Below, in pieces: positions 20,346 through 31,699 of a stretch of 64,000 nt of DNA. The stretch lies in assembly GCA_902702965.1 (NCBI GenBank), contig CACRXP010000037.1, positions 1,427,967 to 1,491,966 on the forward strand. Reading direction: 5' to 3'. The first letter of the stretch is position 1. Every line of letters starts with the position of its first letter. A program made the translations under genes and the position numbers. Origin of the DNA: Spirometra erinaceieuropaei (lineage: Eukaryota > Platyhelminthes > Cestoda > Diphyllobothriidea > Diphyllobothriidae). Below the pieces are notes generated by a model, which saw only the letters and a program-made list of their open reading frames with translations, was not told where the DNA came from and made no database searches.

Positions 20346-20679
20346 TGCGGTTTTGTAGCCCCATCTAAAGTAAGCAAACCCCAGCCACCTCAAATACGGC
20401 ACCGGTGGTAAAAGGACTTTTCGCTTGTGGATCCGGAGAACGCACGGACGACGAGGTCAAGTAGTGGTATGCAAAAAAAGCTACTGGGAGTGCGCGGTTG
20501 TACTCTGAGTGGTTGAGAAATAGTTGCGCTAACCCATACTACTAACCATAACCCAAAACTATGACCCCTAATCCTGAACCCTAACCCCTAACTATTATCT
20601 TTAACCCCAACCCCTATCCATAGACCTTAACTTCAACCCCTACAGCATTGTGTCCATCACGTGAGGCTACCAAACCACA
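20346..20679 (+). mobile_element. TIR element with telomere-like core, copy A
   Basis: Right end GGCTACCAAACCACA (20665-20679) mirrors the left end TGCGGTTTTGTAGCC (20346-20360) with two mismatches. A conserved block CTGGGAGTGCGCGGTTGTACT (about 20479-20500) precedes a degenerate CCCTAA-type array of about 110 bases (20523-20640). The whole is homologous, end to end, to the copy at 53.1-53.4 kb. There is no coding capacity, so if it moved by transposition it used another element's transposase. A target duplication is not evident. Confidence 0.7.
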
Positions 20680-21441
20680 TCATACCGCAATATAGTATGG
20701 AAGATTGCCGACTTTATCAATTTCAGCCTGTAGACTGCACTTAGTACTTTATCAGTTACCGACAAGTGCGACTATGCGGTCGTTTTTTTAGGTTTTTGAA
20801 CAAGGTTAACCGAATCATTTTGTGCTAGTAGCGCAAAGGGCGGCCACGACAGAGTGTTTCCGTTGTTTCGACTACCTACGTATTTTGTTATCGACATATG
20901 TATGCTTTGTGTTGCCTCGACTGAGAATCGCGTGCTTGAAAATTACGTGCTATATGATAACGGCTAAATGAATATATGGATTTATGGTATATGTTATTTT
21001 ACCGCATTTTCGGCAATTTGTGCGATGTCATTCTGGCATCAGTGATGTACCTATGGAGAAAATATGTCGAAAAGTATTTCTAACATGTAACTTAAAGTTG
21101 TATGTCGTTCGAATTCGTAGACTTCTCAAACGATTCCCCAAATTTTACATCCTTATTTAAAGCATAGCAGATGTTAACTAGCCGATAAAAACAATGAAAG
21201 TAACTCTTTCAAGATTGTATAATGTGGCCAGGAAGACTATAAAACATGATGATGAGGTTAATTTCTAAACGGACTATAGTATGCGTATGATGGTTAAGCT
21301 GGATAAACGGACCTCTGATCGAAAAGGCCGCCTCCTATGCCTCTGCGATTCAGACGATTCCCTAAACGGTTAACCAGTAACACGGGCAGTCAGTTTATTT
21401 GGTGTAAGTCATTGAGAAAACTGACCTGTGCAACAGCTTAC
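20680..21441. other. intron-like AT-rich sequence
   Basis: No gene or repeat recognised. Confidence 0.35.
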
Positions 21442-21685
21442 CTGCGTGAAATTGGTTAGGAGTACACTTCGACTGTTCTCTAATGCGTGGCCGAGAACGC
21501 CATTGTGCAGTGCTTTCCAGACGGCACAGTAATGGGGTATCTTTATCACTGTAAACCTTATTTCATAGTCTGGTTGATGGCAAAACTCAGATCTTGGATG
21601 AAGTTGAGAATGAATAAATTGTTCGGCCTCGTGCGTGGACTCCTTCACAACCACTTGTAGATTTTCAACAGTTATTTCGGTCGGC
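21442..21685 (-). CDS. host exon, CSPG repeat (phase 2 to 0)
   Basis: Acceptor TATTTTTGATAG before 21685 and strong donor CGCAG/GTAAGC after 21442. One base plus 81 codons. The peptide begins PTEITVENLQVVVKE, contains YEIRFTVIKIPHY and ends VLLTNFTQ. This is the usual run of a CSPG repeat: a strand with V..P, a G-containing turn (NGVLGH) and the FTQ that precedes DI. The rest of the repeat should be in the next exon, which I could not find before 2.5 kb. Confidence 0.65.
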
Positions 21686-24346
21686 CTATCAAAAATATAT
21701 TCGACGAAAAATGAATTTAGTCCAAAGAAGCTCACGGTAAATAGTATACACTAAGAAATCAGGGATGCCTGTTGGGGTTAAACACATGAAAGCTAGACAT
21801 TATACTTGACAATGCTCAATTTCCAGGAAATGAAATTCGTATATTGCGAAATACTGTTAGCATTTATTAAGTAAACAATGAATTGGGAAATTTCAATGAC
21901 AAAGACACGAAGAATGGGATGCCTACTTTCCACTTCCTCGCCAATACCAGTCAACCACACCTTCAACACTAGGCCTTAGAAGATCCATATGACAACCAGG
22001 TCAGTGAGCCATTAAAAATTCAGTTGAAACTTTCTTTCATCTGAGACATTGTTTCACATGCTCTGGGTCGTAAATGAAAAGATTCGGAGCAACGTGGACC
22101 TAGCCATTACCCGATGTGATTGTGCGCAAACAACCTACAGTAGGTGGCCTATATGAGGAAATTATAAGTGGGATTGCGCAATGTCGTTTAATCTGGATGG
22201 ATTGCTTAAATGACGTTATAATATTGAATATCGCGAGGCAAAAATTACAGTTAACCGAATCAGGGTGCTTGCTTTCGATTGCGTCTTTTCAGTTGGCCGA
22301 ATACTCTATTTTCGATAAAAAAGGCTGAGTAGTTAATGGAAACGTCTGTTATTTCCCATGCACTTATTGGGTAAAATACGCTTTATATAAAACAGGCTAA
22401 ACAAATACCTTTTGAAATCATTTAAAAATAATTCGCGGCTTCTGAAATTTTTTAGCTGTAATGGCATATCTTATGGTTTTAATTATGGCTTTACTACGAC
22501 CGTGAAATGCACATCCAAATAGCGTCATCCCTGTTTGTTTATTAAAATCCCCGTGGAGTGTACGACATGTTTCACATCCTTTCCAAAATAAGGTGAGCAA
22601 ATTTTCTTAATAACACAGAGGAACATCAAAAAGGAGAGACGTTCGCCAGTAGGGACTTATTGTATGTCTGACTTTCCGAGTATTTATTTCGCCTACCTAC
22701 CTTCAGAGATTGGAAAGCCATGCGTAAAACCCTCGCTATACGCAGCTTGGTAATCGTATTTTTAATACTATTGTCAGAGAAATGTGTTTTTTTTTCCAAA
22801 AACGGAGAGAATAAAGCTCTTATTTTTAAAATCCTACATCCAAACCCAACGGCAGTTAAGGTTTAAAACTATTCGGCAACCGAGAGATTGCAAAGCCATA
22901 TGTTAATTTTTCTAGCATACCTCCTGAGGGATACGGGGTTTGACACTAAATAAAGCTAGAAAGAATATTTTGGACAACTGTTGTGCAAAATATAATAGAA
23001 TTATAAGTGCTTAGAACCTAAATGAAAAGAAGGCATACTGTATAAATAGTTACATTTTCCGAGAGTTGAATTGTGGACAGTAGAAAGGAGCGCCCTTAAA
23101 AGCCTGCAGGCAGGCGTAATCGAAATGCCTCTTGATCATTTTGCCCGATTATTAATATTGCAACCCCAGCACAGCAATAGGTTCTAATCGACAAAGTATT
23201 TGACAATTTTGACGTGGAAACGGTCACTTACTGGTCCAGTAATGCCGAACTCGTCTGAAAACTGAATTTAAGCATGTCGTATTTTTATGAATTGCTTTGT
23301 TATGAGTAAAACAGACGACATCCAACGACTGAGACCTTTCACAAAATACACTGTCTTCGGAAGGATAACCAAATACTTAATATGACCAAACTAACGCAAG
23401 CATCCTAGTGCATTCAGTCAAACTTAGCAAGTTCTTTTAGTATAAAAAAGTTTGACAAACCTTATCATATAGTTTAATAAGTTGCATTTTGATTAAGTCA
23501 AACCATTCTGACAGTTCACTTGCTGCGTGCGGCTTTAAAACTTGACGGATTTCATAATGCACTCGATTTACCACCCAAGGAGTAGGCAGCATCGATGGTC
23601 TCAACTCGGATATTTTTCTACTTAATTACGCCTTTAGTGCACAAATACATAAATGATCAAGCATTTTATCGCAGCGCAGATGATATACTTTTCCGCCTAA
23701 ACTCCGTGACCCTAATAATCGAATTCAGTCATTGCTAGGCTATAGAAAGCATGTTGGAGGTTCTGAACTAACGATTAAATACATAAATGCCCTACGACTG
23801 TTAAATGGCAATTTAATGTCCTCTAAGCGATAAAAGATTTACAATCAGTTTTCTATTTAATACATGCAAAGTCAAGATGAGCAAAAAGACTAAATAAAAG
23901 TATTCCAGAATCACCGCGGTAAAAACACCACAAGCACATGGTGTCAAAGGTGAAACAAGGTAATCACCCGACTACCGCATACACTCGCACGAAAGGCCGA
24001 GCGATGTCAGGTTGGTCATTGTCAACATTAAGGACTGACAAACTGCGATATTATTTCACTTATCGTCAGTATTGTCTCCTTTTTTCAATTTTGATGTAGA
24101 AGATCTGTTCATGTGTATTTCGGCACAATTGTCTGACGGGGAAGAAGTTCTAAGAGAATTGCAGCCATTTTAAAGGATGTAAACAAAATAGAGTTCACTA
24201 CTTTACTAATGCACCCCGGTAAGACAGGGTTATGGTGGTGTTTAATGTCCCAAACTGCAAACAAAAACAATTTTACTGTTTTGCAAAGTAAGGGTGTCTT
24301 GCTACCGGCTTGTTGTTAATGTTGCGGAGGTACAAAAACAACTCAC
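21686..24346. other. intron, no other feature seen
   Basis: AT-rich. Short open frames only. Two GAGATTG-AAAGCCAT-like words near 22700 and 22890 repeat once and were not followed up. Confidence 0.35.
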
Positions 24347-24491
24347 ACATGTAATGCCACTGCAACTGGTCGCGCAACGACTGACACATTAACAATGCGC
24401 CTAACGCGGATGGGCATATTCCAGGTCCGTGACCGAATTCCAGCCTGTTGAAGTTGAAACCGAAAACCTGCACTGAGGCTTCCAGTCGAAC
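24347..24491 (-). CDS. host exon, CSPG repeat (phase 1 to 2)
   Basis: Acceptor TTTCTGCTGTTTTAG and donor GT/GTGAGT. Read in the phase given by the 25.2 kb exon it is open throughout: STGSLSAGFRFQLQQAG, then IRVRRIVNVSVVARPVAVAL. FRFQL followed by I-V-rich strands is the end of one CSPG repeat and the start of the next. The other two frames also stay open for 29 or more codons, so the frame choice depends on the phase chain with neighbours, which fits on both sides. Confidence 0.6.
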
Positions 24492-25221
24492 CTAAAACAG
24501 CAGAAACATGGCAAATGCGCAAGTTCTCTTTTTAAATAGATGTCGAACGGGCAGTGGCCTTCTACATTTTGCTTCTTTATAATAATAGTGAATGACCGAA
24601 AAATATTTGTGTAACGAACCTGCCTTATATTATTTGCTAAATGAATTTGCATTTCATCTGGTCCGTATAGTATCTGTTTACAAGTCTCTTTTCACTTGCC
24701 TACGACTAGGATCATGACTGCTAGTTTTAATGGTTGTCAAATAGTCCTATTTACTTTATTAGAACTGAGCTAGTTTCCATCGTTTAGATAGACTTCATCT
24801 GCAGTTTACGTTTAGTTAACTATACGTCTTTTGCTAAAACGACCTCTCAGATTGGATTTCTGAAATCACTTAATAAAGCTCTACAAACGGGGGCCCTCAC
24901 AATCATTTTACCTGTTCTAATGTGACTCTTTCGAATGCAAAGGCACTGAAAGTATTTTTAATAAAAGTGTGAGAAGGTTACCTATTGACCTGCTTTAAGC
25001 TGTTCAGGCGCTAGTGGGAGATTAAAATAAGTCTTAACTATAAGATTTCTGTCCGTTGGATATATACTCCACCATCTGCATGAGGCCGAAGTGAATAAGA
25101 AGCAGGTTTCAGTAGAGTAGCCGTAACTTTCTTACATGTCTTGCAATTCAATTGCGCTCTGATACTTTGCATGGATCTTCAAATTATAATGCGCGTGGCA
25201 GTACACTGTGTGATCGCTTAC
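24492..25221. other. intron, nothing recognised
   Basis: AT-rich spacer between two exons with no other signal. Confidence 0.4.
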
Positions 25222-25359
25222 TTGCATGATGAAAGCAAACCCTGTTTCGCTGTATGTCCGTTTCTGTGAACGATGAGATTGGAATCTTGTTATCGCACTC
25301 ATTTGAGAGGAAGCCATTCAGTGTTTCGAACACCAAGTAGTTAATTTGATTTCCTCTGT
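25222..25359 (-). CDS. host exon, CSPG repeat with FTETDI motif (phase 1 to 1)
   Basis: Acceptor TTTGTTTGTTCTAG and donor GCAA/GTAAGC. Only one frame is open: RGNQINYLVFETLNGFLSN, then ISSFTETDIQRNRVCFHHA. This is the clearest CSPG signature in the window. It has I-Y-V strand, nG-x-L turn, F-T-x-x-D-I, then R-V-x-F-x-H in place of the usual V-x-Y-x-H. CSPG repeats of FRAS1/FREM/CSPG4 are extracellular, bind partner matrix proteins and often Ca2+. Confidence 0.7.
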
Positions 25360-28352
25360 CTAGAACAAACAAATCAGGTGTGCACTTTACGTAACAAACT
25401 GTTTTTTAAATGGTTGTAAAATAATGCAAACCTGTTACGATGAATCCGACACTCCGGTCGGATTTAGTTGGACGAGCGTTGGCACAGGACTGTCCAGTTA
25501 TCTTTCTAAATCATAATTCTTTTTGCGCTAAACGTTTTGGATCTCGAATCGATACCGATTTACTGAAAAAGTTAAAGGCTTTACTGGAACCATAATAGGA
25601 AGTTATTCGAAAGGCTGAGCCTGGAAGATATAAATCCTAAGAAAAGTAGAGGTCCTTGGCCTCGACGCATGAACATTATGTGAAGGGTAGGTGGCTTTTC
25701 ACGAACGTACTCTTAGGGAAACCTGTAGGATTATTTTTTTATAAAGGAGACTCCGACCCGACCTGGCAAATGAAAAAGAGCAACACTTAAAGAAAAAAGG
25801 GTTGTTTAGGAATATTGTTTTTTTTCAGAAGCTATCGTCAACTGGCCGGATAAAAGTTATTTCGAGGTAATTTTACCTGCGTGAACAAATAAACAAACAT
25901 TATAGGAGTTGGTGTTTTGAACTGACAAGTCAATAAGTTGTATTTATTTGATTATTTTCACCCTACATTGTAATCGGAGATAAAACGAGCCAGACAGTAC
26001 GAACAACCAACATGAATTGGTTGCTAAAACGCCATCCGTAGTAGCACTTTGAATGTACTTAAAACTCTATGCGAGAAGAATACTAGAAAATTTGCATAGA
26101 ATGATAGTTAATTTGCCGGATACTTCAGACTGGAAGGGGGCAGTCTACCAACCGCCTACACGTCTTGTCCATGCGAGTTAGTTACAAATTTTGGACCAAA
26201 TAGAGCTAAACCAAAAGCAAGGTTCAATCATAAGCGGCAAACGTATTAATCAGTGACCGATTTAACTTAATTTTATCTGAAATTTTGAAATCAATTTTGG
26301 ATTGGGAAAGACTATTAAGGATAGATGAAATACTAGATATCTTGCGAAATAATGCCGCAAAATTTCAGACAGGCCAAAATGCAAGCATTTTAATGCACTT
26401 TATATGGCCGCCCGCAATAACTCTGTTCGATAAAATACTGACCGCCTGATTCTGAGGCTGCCCACATCTGGCTCCCATATAACTTAGAACGGAGACATCG
26501 GAAAACCGTAAAATGATTAAGCACCGTTTTTGCCGATCCCTTCCATTGCTGCACAGTCTGCGTTAAAATAATTTATCAATCCATTCGCTTTGTTAATATA
26601 ATAGTTTGTCGTTCAACTTTTTGCATTACTTCAGAAAGCACGTTTTTGCCTATGAATCGAATCAGCAAATTACGGCAACGTACCCCTTGTGGAAATAATG
26701 TGCTGTTATTGCCAAAGAGATTCCGATTTGTCATTATTGCCTCAATGCAGCATTAAACATTAAGGTAAGCATTAAGGTATTCATGTTTGGAGAGTAAAAT
26801 GACCCATCAAGGCTATTGTTTGCTAAATATGATATTAAAATATCATTTTCATTAAAGATCTAGATTTTTTAAAATCGTGTTGCCAAAATTAGTTAATTGG
26901 TTTACGCTCTTGCGTTTCTAATTTTCTATTCATGCAAGTTAGGACTCGAAAGTAGTGAACACTACCGACGACAGGTAAGGTGGCACGCCGTATATAAGAA
27001 ATTGGAATTCATAGTTTATCTGCCAGAATTATCGCAAAGATCATATAAAAATGACTTGTGCTAGACAATGTTCAATAGAGCAGCTTTCAATAAAGCATTT
27101 TATACGCAAATAGGAGAGAAGTAGAGAGGCTATTGTCTGACCAGGATTATCAGATAACAGAAGAATTAAAAATGCATCTCTGAACAACAACAACAACCTG
27201 CGATATTATGCTATGACTATTTATAATGAATGAAAAACCATTTGTAGTCTTTATTTGGTCACTGTAAATAGCGCAATACCAATGTTGCAATACATTATCT
27301 CCTATGTTCCGCCAAAAAGCAAAAACGAATTCAGACATTTTGTCGGTGCGTTTTCTGATGTGTGCACAATCTATAGGACCAACCCCAAATTTCAGTCATC
27401 AATAAAGGGGCGTCTGCTACATGTTTTTGAGGTATGCAAACTAGAGCAGCAAATAACTGTTGCCAATTCTGTGTTTAATCGACGACCTGCCATGAAGAAA
27501 CTTACGACGTACACCCTTATAGCCAAGTCAATGTCAATAAACACTATTACAGCAGAAACTTTTTAAAAAGCGGGCCGGCCAAACACTGTGTCCGGCTTCC
27601 GATGTTTCTCTGACGTTAATATCATATTTCCAATGATGTACTCACGGTTTCCGTTGGTCGTTTTAAGACTTTTGTTGTTGTATGTAGGTCAGTATTCTGG
27701 AAACACACTATGCTGGAAATTATTCTGCCCTCATGGGAGAGCTAGGTGGGCTAACTTAATCCATTATTTTTAAATTCGCATAATTTGAATTTAGTTAGAA
27801 ATTTTAGGCAAGCGTTTTTGGTGCAAAGTAAAACCAGTTTTATAGTTTACGCGTAGATCATAATCGGCATAATCCAACACAGGCACCAATTATTAAATAT
27901 AGTGGACTAAAAAGTAAAGTTGGAGGTTTACCAAAAACATGAGGTTCGTCTTACTGTTTAGCCTTCTACCCCATCTTGCCTCAAGTGCCAACCAAAACGT
28001 GAAAAGACATAGAAAAGTTAAAGGTTTTGCCTTTTTGTAGGTTAAATGAGGAAACTGTATAGTAAAAAGTGCTGTAATGCATAATGTCTCTAATTCTACA
28101 TAATTTTCCCTGCATGTTTGTTGTAGGAATGGGTTAAAAGCACAGCTCTGGTTTACTGACGAGACTTAGTCCTACTACGCCACGATCATCCTAGCCACTA
28201 TCCCCTATAAGCATAGTCATTAGCGCTATCATTATAATCATGGAGCTTGTTTCTTTAAGTAGGCTCAGTTATCGCAATGCCTTTTTTACAAATGTTCCCC
28301 AGGATGCCCTGAGTTTTATTGCCCAGAAAAACGTTATTTTATTTTTATATAC
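25360..28352. other. intron, nothing recognised
   Basis: Long AT-rich stretch. A plus-strand frame of 103 codons at 27255-27566 has no recognisable domain and AT-rich codons. Confidence 0.35.
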
Positions 28353-28545
28353 CTAAAGTAGGAGCCAAAAGACTTGGCTGCTGAGAGGCAAGGTTTGATG
28401 ACCGAATGAAAACGAATGAGTTTTCCCAAACATCCAGAGGACGGAAATTCACCAGGTGCGGAGTTGTCCTGCTAGGTGTTATGAAAATACCGAAACTGGC
28501 CGAAGGTATTCGTATTGTTCTTGCGCCTCTCAATACTGCTGACAC
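28353..28545 (-). CDS. host exon, start of a CSPG repeat (phase 0 to 1)
   Basis: Acceptor CTGCTCGTCCCCGTAG, donor TTTAG/GTATAT. 64 codons plus one base. The peptide includes SFGIFITPSRTTPHLVN then FRPLDVWENSFVFIRSSNL, the typical pattern f-I-x-I-x-P...P-x-L-x-x-x-x-L-x-V-x-E that opens a CSPG repeat. Together with the 25.2 kb exon it makes one complete repeat. Confidence 0.62.
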
Positions 28546-30659
28546 CTACGGGGACGAGCAGGAGAAAATATGCTGTTTTATATGCAGAAAATTATAAATT
28601 TGCAAAGACAGTAGTTTGTGAATTAAAAATGATTTTAAGCGACAATAGGCAAACGTCCATAAAAATATCCCTTGGCTGGCATTAAAATTGGGCTTGAACA
28701 TATTTAGTTGTTCAAATTAACCAAGCATGTTCGGTGCTTTATCTTATATTTTTTCTTCATAGTCATCAAAATGGGCAGAAAAGTTCTGCAATATGCTGTC
28801 ATCTGAAAAATAACTGTATCGCAGATACGGCCAAAATGATAAGTGATCTAAAGGGGACCATTGCAGTACTTTTATATATAAAAGGAGGTGTGAAGCAACG
28901 AAGTAACTAACTGAAAAGGAAAACGGAGCATTCCGATGCTTTTGATGTCCGCGTAGACCTAACAGACTCTCAAACTGTTCGATATCAATGTACGCAATGT
29001 CTGTTTATTTAACAAAATATTGGGTGTTTTCTGTGATTGTTAAAAAAAGCAAGTTTTTTGAAATTCATTTTCATTTTTTCTGCGTAGACATGAACCAATA
29101 CCAAATTTATCTCCGAAAAGTTTCGCTTTTATTCGATTCTGGCGATCCAGTAAACTAACAGCACAAGCTTAGTATCGGCTGTTATTCTACAATCGTCCCT
29201 TTTGCATACTAAAAAAAGTTGCACACGAAAAGTTAATTTACTTCGAAAATAAAAACTTATACCGTCAGCGAAAATCAAAAAGTCCGCAGTGAGCCGTGAC
29301 TTCTCCTCTGTGTGCAGTCGCCTGAAACGTGTTTTAGCTTTCCCGATAGGACTTTTATCGTTAATGGCGGCTTTTATGGTAAAATGGGGATCTAAAGTTG
29401 AATGCTTACGCTGGAAATACTGTTTGAGGACGACGGCTGTTACATTCATTTGCCATGGTACAAAATGGTCAACTTGAAATATTCGACTGAGTATGTGAAA
29501 TTCGGGAAGCGGTCTATTTCCAAAAGGGAAAGGCTACATCATATTCTAAAATATGGCGTATTTATTAAAAATTTCTCGAAGAAAAATGTTTTCTACAACT
29601 GCTGACTCCTTTCTTTTTTACTTAATCTTGACTTAATGGATATTTTCTGGCGATGTTTACCAGATAGCACGCCACAGAGAAAGATGGGAGAGAGAAATAG
29701 CGGGCTGTTTTAAAAATCTGAAATCGATCACCCTCTGTGTTTTTCAGTACAGTGTCATTAATGGAGAAAGCCTAGACAAACAGCTGCGGGAGAAGTGCAC
29801 GTGCGGTCGATTTATAACTGAAGGTTTGTCAATTCGTCCGAGTTGCACCGAAAATGACGGAACGAAATACCACGACCTACCAGACCGTACTATTTGAATG
29901 CTCACACTCATTTTATCTGTGCCCCGCATTTAACCGGCGTTCTGCATGTAGAGGAATTCGATGTGTATAAATATTATGTTCGCAAAATTACAACCGTTTT
30001 TAACATTTTCGGAATGTTTTGCTTTGCTAAGAAAATCTGGTATTTCTTAACAGGGCAACATTACCTCTAACATTTCTATTGTGCTTTACTTGCCTTTACT
30101 TGCCTTAAAAGATGTTGGGTCCACATACTGGTGTCGGTTTGCGAGGGATAATACTTCAATCGCAACTTACGCCAGCTTTCATCAGTTAAGTCACCAGCTG
30201 TATACAGGCATGTATGTGTAGACGTACATTCCTCAATCTCTATGTTCTGACCTTTGGGGATGTGCTAAAACCTGATTCTGTTACCAACATCCAGAAGGAA
30301 ACATAATTTTTAAATTATTTTAAATTTTAGAAATTTACATGAAGATTTGTGACAGTGCTCCTTCTACTGAAATCTGAGGACATAATATGTCGTAGGTTAA
30401 CTTGTATTACGGCCTGAAGAAGGAATTTGGCTTAGACCTCATTAAGACTAATTTAATATGAGCGTGTTTGAGCAGCGATTATAAAAATGCTGCACAATAA
30501 CAGCAAAATCTATATGATAAATGAAGAATGACTAAGGGACCATTGTTGGCTAAAAGCTAGCGTATAAATTAACAGGAAAAAATGGGCCTTGAAACGTAAA
30601 GTGAATGTGCTATCTCAAGAAAAGTAAGCTGCAATCCGGAGGTGTGTTTTGAATCGGAA
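28546..30659. other. intron, nothing recognised
   Basis: AT-rich. A small direct repeat of TTTACTTGCC is seen near 30085-30105. Confidence 0.35.
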
Positions 30660-31075
30660 AGCCCACTTAAATGAGCGATCGACTTCATGAAATTCTGACT
30701 GAAATGGTGAAATGCAGTTTCGATTAGGGAGGACTACTTAGACGCGGTTGCAATACCGATTAGCTTGCGATATGATTCTAAAATATTTCGGACTCAACAG
30801 GACGTCAGGTTTTGAATACACTGCTTTTCAAACTTCTGTAGAAACCGCACTTGGTAACAAGTAACTACCTAAATAGCATACATTTTTTCCATTGATTTTC
30901 GATGGACTTGCAAGTTCAAATATGTTTTATAGAAACCCCAAACAAATTTATGCTTTCTCTTCATCGTTTGATGGAAAATCACGTCGTCTTTCTATTCATG
31001 CTTGAAGAAGATATATAATTAGGTTTGGAAAAATGTTCTAATTGCCGAGTAATTTTGAGCCTGATCAGTCGTTGT
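30660..31075 (+). repeat. R2, plus copy of inverted pair 2
   Basis: Contains GATTAGGGAGGACTACTTAG, GTAGAAACCGCACTTGGTAA, TTGATTTTCGATGGACTTGC and AGAAACCCCAAACAAATTTA. The facing copy at 31.18-31.69 kb has each of these blocks, in inverted order and with few changes. Confidence 0.7.
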
Positions 31076-31179
31076 ATTAGCGCTTATTGATTTCAGTCTA
31101 CAAAGCGCATTCGCTCTGCCTAAAGGAATTCGCATAATCTTCTATTAAATTGAGAAGATATCATGTAGAGTCCACAAAA

Positions 31180-31695
31180 AATTTGCAATGGACATCGGGT
31201 ATGTTGCACAGTTTATTTGGAGCGGCGGTAAATGGACAGGTACGATGCTATACGAATTGACATTGTGCGGTCTTAAAAAATCTCATAAGCAGAAACCTTT
31301 TGCAGAACCTAATTATGCTCCTTTTTCGAGTGTAAAATCGAAATATGACGGGATTCTCCATTAAACGATCGCGAGAAAACATATATTTGTTTGGGGTTTC
31401 TAAAAATATATTAAAACTTGCAAGTCCATCGAAAATCAGTGGGCAAATGCATGCTACTCAAATAGTCATCCGTTACCGAGTGCTGTTTCTACAGGAATTT
31501 GAAACGCAGTGTATTCAAAAGTTTACATTCTGCCGAGGCCCCAATATTATCAAATTATGCCACAAAATAATCAGTATTGCAATCGCGTCTAAGTAATCCT
31601 CCCTAATCGAAAACGCATTTCGAAATTTCAGCCCACATTCCATGAAATCGGTCACCCTATAGGTCAAGCCGATTCGCAATTTGTACGCCATTGAG
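31180..31695 (-). repeat. R2, minus copy of inverted pair 2
   Basis: Reverse complement of the same family with clear matches to the copies at 30.66 and 63.5 kb, including the tail AGCATCGTACCTGT (63.5 kb: ACATCGTACCTGT). A plus-strand frame of 83 codons at 31345-31596 lies wholly inside it and is not a gene. Confidence 0.7.
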
Positions 31696-31699
31696 TGAC

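Noticed and set aside
20523..20640. Telomeric CCCTAA tract as a true telomere or a chromosome fusion point
   Set aside because: The tract is degenerate, interstitial, and sits at the same place inside a TIR-bounded element that has a second copy at 53 kb.
24401..24652. Other open frame over the 24.4 kb exon (FDWKPQCRFSVSTSTGW)
   Set aside because: Its phase does not agree with the exons on both sides, while the chosen frame fits both and resembles a CSPG repeat.
31345..31596. 83-codon plus-strand ORF as a gene
   Set aside because: It lies entirely inside an inverted R2 copy and is not kept in the other copies.
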